DNA from: Spirosoma oryzae
GTDB taxonomy: Bacteria; Bacteroidota; Bacteroidia; Cytophagales; Spirosomataceae
Direction of reading: 5' to 3'
DNA: 64,000 bases
NCBI RefSeq assembly: GCF_003002825.1
Contig: NZ_PVTE01000005.1
Location: 248,001 to 312,000 of the forward strand
In this document: positions 44,920 through 51,737 of the stretch, piece after piece
Layout of the letters: the number at the start of each line of letters is the position of its first letter
How positions within the stretch are numbered: the first letter of the stretch is position 1
Notes under the pieces: generated by a model
The model's database searches: none
What the model was told of the DNA's origin: nothing
The model's input: the letters and a program-made list of their open reading frames with translations, nothing else
Made by a program: the position numbers and the translations under genes

Positions 44920-45055
44920 GTAGAGACGCGACCCTTCGCGTCTCGATACCCGGATGGTATCACCGCCGGATGGTTTGGCTGATACCAAATGTCTCAGTAA
45001 AACCATCCGGCTACTGAGACGCGAAGGATCGCCGGTCCGCCGGTGCGGTCTCTAC
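44920..45055. repeat. GTAGAGACGCG-type element, copy 3, with a GC-rich insert
   Basis: Starts GTAGAGACGCGACCCTTCG and ends with GGTCTCTAC. Where copies 1 and 2 read GGAT then TGCG, this copy has CGCCGGTCCGCCGG inserted between them (45030-45043). The terminal GTAG on the minus strand supplies the stop codon of pseB. Confidence 0.88.
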
Positions 45056-46068
45056 ACAGAAAAATCAGCGTCAACGTGCTGGCGGACCTGATCGCGGAGT
45101 TGATCGACGGTTAGCCAGTCGGTGTTAGTGCCGGAATTGTATTTGAAGCCCATCTCGACCTGCCGACCGTTGAATGCCTCCATGTACTCGTCGGTGCTCC
45201 AGATCGGCGTCGACGGGGTGATGACGTAGTATTTGTCGGTCTCGATCGTGTTCAGCGCGTCGGTTTCGGTAATCATCTCCTCATGTAGCTTCTCGCCCGG
45301 CCGGATACCCACCAACTTCTGCTCACAGTCGGGGCCGATGGCCGTGGCTACGTCGGTGATGCGGTACGACGGAATTTTGGGAACGTAGATTTCACCACCC
45401 CAGGCATGCTCCAGGGCGTACAGCACCATTTCGACACCCTCTTCGAGCGAGATGTTGAACCGCGTCATGTCAGGATGCGTGATGGGCAGTACACCGTCTT
45501 TGCGCTTTTCCAGGAAGAACGGCACCACCGATCCCCGCGACCCGATGACATTACCATACCGTACGACCGAGAAACGCAGGTCGCGGCTGCCTTTCGCATT
45601 GTTGGCGGCCACAAACAGCTTGTCGGAACAAAGTTTGGTAGCGCCATAGAGGTTGATGGGTGCAGCCGCTTTGTCGGTCGAGAGCGCCACGACCCGTTGG
45701 ACACCCATGTCCATGGCCGCGTTGATGACGTTCTCCGCCCCGAACACGTTGGTTTTGATGCACTCGATCGGGTTGTATTCAGCCGCCGGAACCTGCTTGA
45801 GCGCAGCCGCGTGTATGATGACATCGATGCCTTCGCAGGCCCGCCGGAGTCGGTCGGCATCGCGCACGTCGCCGATGAAAAAGCGAATCGACTTGTATTT
45901 TGATTGCGGATAATACTGACTCATCTCGAACTGCTTCAGTTCGTCGCGCGAGTAGATCACCAGCCGTTTCAGATTCGGATAGCGCTGGTAGACCATCTCA
46001 ACGAACTTCTTACCGAACGAGCCGGTACCGCCCGTAATCAGAATGGATTTATTGGTTAAATCGAGCAT
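45052..46068 (-). CDS. pseB: UDP-N-acetylglucosamine 4,6-dehydratase (inverting)
   Basis: A 338-aa short-chain dehydrogenase that starts the pathway: it makes UDP-4-keto-6-deoxy-L-N-acetylaltrosamine from UDP-GlcNAc. The NADP loop is ILITGGTGSFGKKFVEMV; the catalytic stretch VALSTDKAAAPINLYGATK has the Asp-Lys pair and Tyr of the inverting FlaA1/PseB type. ATG 46068 is the start; a TTG lies 6 nt before. Its stop TAG is part of a dispersed repeat. It begins 15 bp after the GNGPSL protein gene, so both share a transcript. Confidence 0.95.
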   Translation of the reverse strand: MLDLTNKSILITGGTGSFGKKFVEMVYQRYPNLKRLVIYSRDELKQFEMSQYYPQSKYKSIRFFIGDVRDADRLRRACEGIDVIIHAAALKQVPAAEYNPIECIKTNVFGAENVINAAMDMGVQRVVALSTDKAAAPINLYGATKLCSDKLFVAANNAKGSRDLRFSVVRYGNVIGSRGSVVPFFLEKRKDGVLPITHPDMTRFNISLEEGVEMVLYALEHAWGGEIYVPKIPSYRITDVATAIGPDCEQKLVGIRPGEKLHEEMITETDALNTIETDKYYVITPSTPIWSTDEYMEAFNGRQVEMGFKYNSGTNTDWLTVDQLRDQVRQHVDADFSV

Positions 46069-46083
46069 AAACAAATGGACGGG

Positions 46084-47031
46084 TTAGGCCGGTTGCGACA
46101 GCGGGTCGGGACCGGGTGCCGGGGTAGTAACAGCAGGTGAGGGTTGTGAAATAACGACGCGGGGGAAGGCGTCGATGTAGCTTTTTACGCTGGCGTTCAG
46201 TACCGACACACCGCGATAACGGGCGTAGGCCTGCAGGCGTTCATACCCCCGAAAGACTTTATGCAGGGAAAGAAACTGCGACGCCATCGACCAGGTCTGC
46301 TGCTGAGCGGCATCGGCATAGACGGGCACGTGCGCGACCTTGCTGGCATCTTCGTAAAAATGTGTCTGCTGCATCAGCAACTGATTCTGATCGCTGACCC
46401 GAATCTGCTCATGCCAGGACGTATCGGCCCCGAATAGGTAGATCGTTGAAAATCGGCGATTGATCATCAGGGCCAGCGTGGCGATAATCACGTTCTGCGA
46501 CTGCATCATGCCAAAACCGTTGGCGCACAGCCAGAACGTCAGCCGCTGGAATCCGTCGACGACCGTGTAATTGAACCAGGCGATGGCGATGCGCGGATTT
46601 TTCTCGGCGAGCAGGCGCAGCAGGTAAGATCCTTTGGCGAACTGCGGTACGTAAAGCGTCATCGGCCAGTCGACCTGCTCAACAAAGGCGGTGATGGTCT
46701 GCCGGATGTCGGGCCGCTCGTCGGGTCCACCCTGGTAGGTAAAATAGGACGGGTCGAACAGGACGTAATTTTGCGGCTTAAGCTGCGCGAATACGGGCGA
46801 ATGCGCGAAATTGTTTACGCAGACAAGCTCGGTCTGGCGTAGAAAGTCGGAGTGCAGCGCGAGCGACTGATTGAGCGAGGGGCCGTTACCCAGCACCGAA
46901 CAGATCGGCTGGCGTGGGGCGGGCAGGCGGGTGCGGTGCTGAAGCCGGACGGCTACCTTGAGCAGCGACAGCAGCGATGCCAGCAGGTTGCTTACCCATT
47001 GATTTACCGACTTGAATCCGCGTTCAATCAT
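46084..47031 (-). CDS. GNGPSL-motif protein (DUF115/GT42-like), candidate transferase
   Basis: A 315-aa protein when started at ATG 47031 (GTG 47043 is an alternative). After a hydrophobic N-terminal region (residues about 10-30, a possible membrane anchor) it reads CSVLGNGPSLNQSL, then ELVCVNNFAHSPVF, LKPQNYVLFDPSYF and, near residue 200, STIYLFGADTSWHEQIRV. The order GNGPSL, VNNF, DPSYF, IYLFGAD+H is the layout of GT42 sialyltransferases (CstII-like) and of the DUF115 domain of Maf proteins, which are linked to pseudaminylation of flagellins elsewhere. It heads the pse operon, so a CMP-Pse glycosyltransferase is the best guess. This is inference; no alignment was possible. Confidence 0.65.
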   Translation of the reverse strand: MIERGFKSVNQWVSNLLASLLSLLKVAVRLQHRTRLPAPRQPICSVLGNGPSLNQSLALHSDFLRQTELVCVNNFAHSPVFAQLKPQNYVLFDPSYFTYQGGPDERPDIRQTITAFVEQVDWPMTLYVPQFAKGSYLLRLLAEKNPRIAIAWFNYTVVDGFQRLTFWLCANGFGMMQSQNVIIATLALMINRRFSTIYLFGADTSWHEQIRVSDQNQLLMQQTHFYEDASKVAHVPVYADAAQQQTWSMASQFLSLHKVFRGYERLQAYARYRGVSVLNASVKSYIDAFPRVVISQPSPAVTTPAPGPDPLSQPA

Positions 47032-47112
47032 ACTGTTGCTCACGTTGGGCGTAAGCCTTTTTCGACAAAAGTAACGAAAAAAACGGCACGGCTGTCCGGG
47101 GCGTCGATGGCG

Positions 47113-48090
47113 TCAGAGCAGCCGTTCGACGGTTGTTTTCAGGGATGTCTGCGCGCCAAGATTACGCTTGAACTGCATCAGACTGGGTTTGGGGGTGCGG
47201 TCGCTGTTGAGCGAAACCCCTAAATCCAGGAGCGCGATCGATTGCTGCTGGCAATACGTCCACAGGCCATCAATCAGCAGCACCATCGGACTGTAGGCAT
47301 CGTAGGCCGGGTCGGAAACGGGCAGGAAATGATAGAGGATACCGGGGCTGACCCGCACGGCAACCACGAGTGCGATAAGCCGGCCAACGTCCCATACGCC
47401 GAATAGGGGAAAGCGGTCGGGAAAGGTTTGAATGAGTTTAGTAAGCTGCGCTGGCGCTATGGTCTGTGCATGGTTACGCTGCTGATGTATCCGTTCGATA
47501 AAAGTAGTCGCTACAAAAATGTCGGGCGGAAACCATTGGGCAAACCGAAATCCGGCGGCTCGGCATTTGCGCAATCGACGCTGTTCGGCGGAGATAATGC
47601 GTTGCTCGAATGGCTGCTGGCTGACAGTCAAGTGGAAATTCTCGTACGTAGCCGTCGTTCGAAAGCCATGCCGGGCGAGCTGGTCTAGTAGCCGGGTGGT
47701 CTGTTCGGGTGCGTAACAGCCAGGGTAATTGACGAGCCGTATCGACGTAGCCCCTGTCGTTTCAGCCAATTTGATAAGTCGCTGAATCAGCTCTACCAGG
47801 ACTGTATCCGGTAGATCGGGGACAAATTCGATCGAGCCAAACGGCGCTGCCAGCGGGCTGACGACCTGTTGGTCATGCTGGAAAAACGTGCACCGGCCAT
47901 CGATATATCCAGTTAGCTGATTGACTGCCAGAATAGTATGAGCCGTGTTGCCCTGCTGACGGAGATGAGCGGGTTCGTTGAAGAAAAAACCGGGTTGGCT
48001 GAACGCACGCGTATCGGCCAGATCAATCCCACAGGCTGATTCGATGACATGCGATACGATGATTGACAAATTGGGTGGCGATAGCTGCAT
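47113..48090 (-). CDS. GNAT/FemAB-like acyltransferase-fold protein
   Basis: A 325-aa protein starting at ATG 48090. Two GNAT-like halves seem present: an N-terminal one with NTAHTILAVNQLTGYIDGRCTFF and FVPDLPDTVLVELIQRLI, and a C-terminal one with FGVWDVGRLIALVVAVRVSPGILYHFLPVSDPAYDAYSPMVLLIDGLW, then LDLGVSLNSDRTPKPSLMQFKRNLGAQ. The last stretch resembles the end of BioF2/FemAB-like acetyltransferases in surface-glycan clusters. It lies 81 bp upstream of the GNGPSL gene on the same strand, so it may act on an amino group of the glycan. The substrate is unknown. Confidence 0.7.
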   Translation of the reverse strand: MQLSPPNLSIIVSHVIESACGIDLADTRAFSQPGFFFNEPAHLRQQGNTAHTILAVNQLTGYIDGRCTFFQHDQQVVSPLAAPFGSIEFVPDLPDTVLVELIQRLIKLAETTGATSIRLVNYPGCYAPEQTTRLLDQLARHGFRTTATYENFHLTVSQQPFEQRIISAEQRRLRKCRAAGFRFAQWFPPDIFVATTFIERIHQQRNHAQTIAPAQLTKLIQTFPDRFPLFGVWDVGRLIALVVAVRVSPGILYHFLPVSDPAYDAYSPMVLLIDGLWTYCQQQSIALLDLGVSLNSDRTPKPSLMQFKRNLGAQTSLKTTVERLL

Positions 48091-48121
48091 AAAGTGACAC
48101 CCCTGCAAAAACCACGCGGGT

Positions 48122-49651
48122 TTAGCGAATCAGCAATAACGGGCCGTGCTGTTTTTCGATGGTCGTTTGCCGATTGCGGGTCAGCTGGTAGCGGACGGTC
48201 CAGGCGTATTCGCCGGCAGAACAAGGTTGCCCCCGAAAGAGACCGTCCCAGCGAAAGGGTTCCTCCTGCGTTTCGAAAATAACTTCGCCCCAGCGGTTGA
48301 CGATCAACAGCGACTGAATCGTGATGTCGCCACAGCCGGTCGTGATAAAGGTGTCGTTGAGGCCATCGTCGTTGGGAGAGAAGCTGTTCGGCGCGTACAG
48401 CTGGCAGTCGCAGCCGCTGTAGTCGATGCTGACGGAGTCGGTCAGGGTGGCGCACTCGTTTTGGACCGTCGCCCGAAATACGTCCGTATGACTGACCTCC
48501 CGGTTAGCCGACAGAAAGCCGTCCTGCCACTGAAACCGGCCGTTGGTCACGTCGGGACTGATGATGTAGGTTTGTGTACCGCACAGCGTCTGATCGGGGC
48601 CAAGGTCGAGTGTCGGTGGTGGTACGTAACGGATCTGAATGGCGTTGAGTACGGCGCAACTGCCTTGCGTAACGCTGACCGAGTAGCTGCCGGGCTGCTC
48701 CACCAGCAATGTCCGTTGCCGTGATCCGTCCTGCCAGCGGTAGGTTGCGCCCGTAATGTCCGGGGCCGCTAGCTGAAGCGACTGACCAAGGCAAAGGGTG
48801 GTATCGCGTCCCAGCGAAAAATCAAGGGCGTAATTGACGCGAATGGAGTCGGTCAGGGCTTTACAGGCTGTAACGACCGTGACGGAGTATTTGCCGGGCT
48901 GCGTGACCTGTAGCGTTGGCTTGATGCTACCGTCGCTCCAGCGATAATCGATGGCCCCCGGTGTGGTAGCGTCGAGTTCGTAGCGGTCATTGCGGCTGCA
49001 CAGTGTCTGGTCGTTGCCCAAGTCAAGCGTAACGCGGGTTAGCGAGATGTCGTCGACGAACAGGTAATAGGAGCCAAGGAAAGGCGGGTCTTTGTAGAAA
49101 CTGCCAATGGTCAGGTATTCTTCGCCACCCCGCGCCGTAATTGTCCCGCTGATACGCTGCCATTGCAGCCGACCCACCGATGCCTTCGGCGTGTTGTCGA
49201 GTACCTGCGGACTGGCGTTGATTCGCTCGGTTGAGCCGGGATTTAGGGCGGGTTCCTTGGAAACGTAAGCGCCGAAGGTTTCGGTGATGTATTTACCCGG
49301 CGTATCAGTCGCAACGAACAGTTCGAAATAGTAGCACTCGTCGGCTTTCAGCGGCTGCGTCAGGCGAATGCCCATGTATTCGGCCCAGCCCCGATCGAAA
49401 AACAGGTGCCCTAATCCCTGGCCGGAATGGGGTGGCAGTAGCATCTGCCCGAAGTCGAAACAGCGGTGGTAAAAGTCGGGAGTCGCGCGGCTGGGGTTGT
49501 ACCAGGGAACGGCTTCGGCCAGCAGATTGTCCTGCCGGGGGCAGGTGCGGTAGGTTTCGAAACTACCGTTCGGTACGAGGTTCTGTGCCCCGACACAGAC
49601 CGGCAGTAGGATAATCAGTCCTAGTAAAAGCCCCGTATACCGTCGCTGCAT
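48122..49651 (-). CDS. Secreted protein with T9SS type-B sorting domain
   Basis: A 509-aa protein with a signal peptide (LLLGLIILLPVCVGAQ; start ATG 49651). Residues about 20-200 are a carbohydrate-binding-like jelly roll (NLVPNGSFETYRTCP; SGQGLGHLFFDRGW; YLFVDDISLTRV). Three Ig/PKD-like repeats follow, each with a YRWQDGS / PGKYSVTV pattern (about residues 205-420). The end is a CHU_C gliding-motility-type domain: YAPNSFSPNDDGLNDTF, LLIVNRWGEVIFET and CSAGEYAWTVRY. The protein should be carried over the outer membrane by the type IX system and may be held on the surface. Ligand unknown. Confidence 0.9.
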   Translation of the reverse strand: MQRRYTGLLLGLIILLPVCVGAQNLVPNGSFETYRTCPRQDNLLAEAVPWYNPSRATPDFYHRCFDFGQMLLPPHSGQGLGHLFFDRGWAEYMGIRLTQPLKADECYYFELFVATDTPGKYITETFGAYVSKEPALNPGSTERINASPQVLDNTPKASVGRLQWQRISGTITARGGEEYLTIGSFYKDPPFLGSYYLFVDDISLTRVTLDLGNDQTLCSRNDRYELDATTPGAIDYRWSDGSIKPTLQVTQPGKYSVTVVTACKALTDSIRVNYALDFSLGRDTTLCLGQSLQLAAPDITGATYRWQDGSRQRTLLVEQPGSYSVSVTQGSCAVLNAIQIRYVPPPTLDLGPDQTLCGTQTYIISPDVTNGRFQWQDGFLSANREVSHTDVFRATVQNECATLTDSVSIDYSGCDCQLYAPNSFSPNDDGLNDTFITTGCGDITIQSLLIVNRWGEVIFETQEEPFRWDGLFRGQPCSAGEYAWTVRYQLTRNRQTTIEKQHGPLLLIR

Positions 49652-49740
49652 AAAATCTGACCGTTCGGGGTTCGCTGGGTTGGCTTCGTGAACGTCAGAT
49701 GTCGAAGATACAGATTTTTCGTCGGATAATACAAGGTAAA

Positions 49741-49809
49741 TCGACAGGATTACAAGATTGACAGGACTTCTGCGATAGAAAAATCCTGTCAATCTTGTAA
49801 TCCTGTCGA
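49741..49809. repeat. 26-bp perfect palindrome, ATCCTGTCAATC type
   Basis: The arms (49741-49766 and 49784-49809) are perfectly complementary over 26 bp with a 17-nt loop. Each arm contains the tandem ACAGGATTACAAGATTGACA. It lies 23 bp beyond the SusD stop codon and can end the SusC-SusD transcript. The same type of palindrome is common in Bacteroidota spacers. Confidence 0.9.
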
Positions 49810-49831
49810 AAACACAGTACCCTCCGGAGAC

Positions 49832-51517
49832 TTAGTACCCTTCGTTTTGCGTCAGGTAGCCGGGGATGTTCGAGGCACCGTCGATGGCTGTTTGCGGGAT
49901 GGGGAAAAGCCGCTTCCGTACGTCGGTGTTGGTTTTTTCCGTCCAGGTACCCTCGTACTTACCGAAACGAATCATATCCGTCCGGCGCACCATTTCCCAG
50001 TACAGCTCGAAGCCACGTTCGCGGAATAGCAGGTCGAGGTTCATGCTCGTCAGGGCTGGGGGCGCAGTCGGGAATGTACGGGCCGCGCGAACCGTGTTCA
50101 CATCAGCAAGCGCACTAGCGGCATCGTTGCTTTTGCGCAGTTTCGCTTCGGCCCGCATCAGGTATACGTCGGCCAGCCGGAGGATCGAAATGTCCGCGTC
50201 GCCGAGGTTACGGCCGCTGGTCGATTTCTTGCTGAATTCATACTTCTCAACCCGGTAGCCGGTGTTGTAGTCGCTGCCGGCTACGGTGAAGTTTACCTGT
50301 TCGGTGAAATTCACCGGTACCGTAGGCAGGTTACGGGTTACGTTGAACAGCTTGCCGACCTTGTAATTGCCATTCGCGCAGCGTACAAACGCACCGTTGA
50401 CGCGCAGCAAGCCGTACTGCTGACCCCGTAGAATCCCCCGGTTGATGTTATAGTCATTGGCCGATACACACGAGTCAGCCGGATTGCTGTAGATCGACAT
50501 ATTTTGCCGGTAAAAACGCGGGTCGACCGTGGGGTCTTTCGGCGAATAGGCCTGCGCCCAGCTCTGGTAAAAGTCGGGCGTAATCGCTGGTCCGTCGGTG
50601 CCGTTAGCGGCCGGGTAAGCGGGAATCGGAAACTGGTTGCCCGACAGCGAGAAGTAGGCCAGCCGGTTGTTTCCGTTCAGCTCCGCGCGTTGGTCGACGG
50701 CGAAAATCAGCTCCTTATTGCTATGGTTGTCCTGGTTGAAGATTGTGAAGTAATCGCTCACCAGCTGGTACTGACCCGAGTTGATAATCTTGTCGCAATA
50801 CTCGACTACCTTGTCCATGTCGGCCGACTGGAACGTAAACGATGTGGCCGTCCGGTTGCGGTACACGGCCGCGTTCAGGTACATCCGCGCCAGCAGTCCC
50901 CAGGCAGCGCCTTTGCTCAGCCGACCGGGGCCAACCGTTGTCAGCAAGTTAGGTTCTACCGCCAGCAGTTCGCTCAGCACGTAGTTGTAAGCCGCTTCAC
51001 CCCGCAGGATCGCCGACGTACTTTGCGGATCTTCTTTTACGAACACGATACCGAACAGGTCGAGCAGCATCAGGTTGTAATACGCCCGCATCCCCCGTGC
51101 TTCGGCCAGGTAAACCTGCGCGCTGCCGTCCTTAACGGTTGGCAAGGCACTGATCGCCGAAACCGACCGCGACAGGCTTTGGACGAGGTTGTTCCAGGTG
51201 CTCAGCAGGTTTGGGTCCGTGCTGGTCGTGGTATGCTGGTGCAGCGCCAGGTAGATACCGTTGTCGCCCCAGTCGGTACCACCCCGGTACGGCAGAATAG
51301 CCTCATCGGTCGAGATTTCCTGGAGGGCGAAGTAGTTGGTATGCAGGAAGATATTAGGCAGTAGCGCGTAAACCGGCGCAATGTTGCCGTCGGCCAGCTG
51401 CTGATTCGACAGACCCGATACCGACGCTTCGTCGAGTACGTTCTCGGTCAGATTGGTGCAGCTATACGACCCCGTCAGGGCAACAGCTGCGAGTATGGAA
51501 AGGAGTTTCTTTTTCAT
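49832..51517 (-). CDS. SusD/RagB-family outer-membrane lipoprotein
   Basis: A 561-aa surface lipoprotein that caps the SusC channel and binds the nutrient. The lipobox lies at the N-terminus (LTGSYSCTN, Cys near residue 20). Domains in order are a TPR-like helical scaffold (AEARGMRAYYNLMLLDLFG, the RAYYYL-like motif; GAAWGLLARMYLNAAVY), the variable binding region, and the conserved C-terminus (ILRLADVYLMRAEAKLR; ERGFELYWEMVRRTDMIRFGKY; PIPQTAI). It pairs with the SusC gene upstream. The next genes do not encode glycan-degrading enzymes, so the nutrient cannot be inferred. Confidence 0.95.
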   Translation of the reverse strand: MKKKLLSILAAVALTGSYSCTNLTENVLDEASVSGLSNQQLADGNIAPVYALLPNIFLHTNYFALQEISTDEAILPYRGGTDWGDNGIYLALHQHTTTSTDPNLLSTWNNLVQSLSRSVSAISALPTVKDGSAQVYLAEARGMRAYYNLMLLDLFGIVFVKEDPQSTSAILRGEAAYNYVLSELLAVEPNLLTTVGPGRLSKGAAWGLLARMYLNAAVYRNRTATSFTFQSADMDKVVEYCDKIINSGQYQLVSDYFTIFNQDNHSNKELIFAVDQRAELNGNNRLAYFSLSGNQFPIPAYPAANGTDGPAITPDFYQSWAQAYSPKDPTVDPRFYRQNMSIYSNPADSCVSANDYNINRGILRGQQYGLLRVNGAFVRCANGNYKVGKLFNVTRNLPTVPVNFTEQVNFTVAGSDYNTGYRVEKYEFSKKSTSGRNLGDADISILRLADVYLMRAEAKLRKSNDAASALADVNTVRAARTFPTAPPALTSMNLDLLFRERGFELYWEMVRRTDMIRFGKYEGTWTEKTNTDVRKRLFPIPQTAIDGASNIPGYLTQNEGY

Positions 51518-51525
51518 CTTTATGA

Positions 51526-51737
51526 GGGTATACAGTATTCCGTTTTCGGTATACGGTGGAAGTGTAGCCTAGACCCGCGCCGTTGGACCGGTCCACGTCC
51601 GGGTGGGTGCGATAGTAACCAAAATAGTTACCACCTGCGAGCGTTGCCCTGACGGGCACCCGGACGTGGACGTCCAGGCTACATGATACGCGTCAGCTAC
51701 CGTATACTGAAAACTGAATACCGCATACCGTTTTTAG
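51526..51737. repeat. Nested repeat between susC and susD
   Basis: The outer arms GGTATACAGTATTCCG (51526) and ACCGTATACTGAAAACTGAA (51699) belong to the TTTACGG/TTTACAG type. The GTAGCC-type element (51564-51682) is nested inside, with CCGCGCCGTTGGACCGG (51575-51591) inserted in its left arm. The outer arm reaches the susC stop codon. It is transcribed between the two genes and would form a large hairpin. Confidence 0.85.

Noticed and set aside
46084-47031. 6-hydroxymethylpterin diphosphokinase (MptE-like) function
   Set aside because: The DUF115 label is used for this archaeal enzyme too, but the operon context and GT42-like motif order point to a glycan role. The pterin function has no support here.
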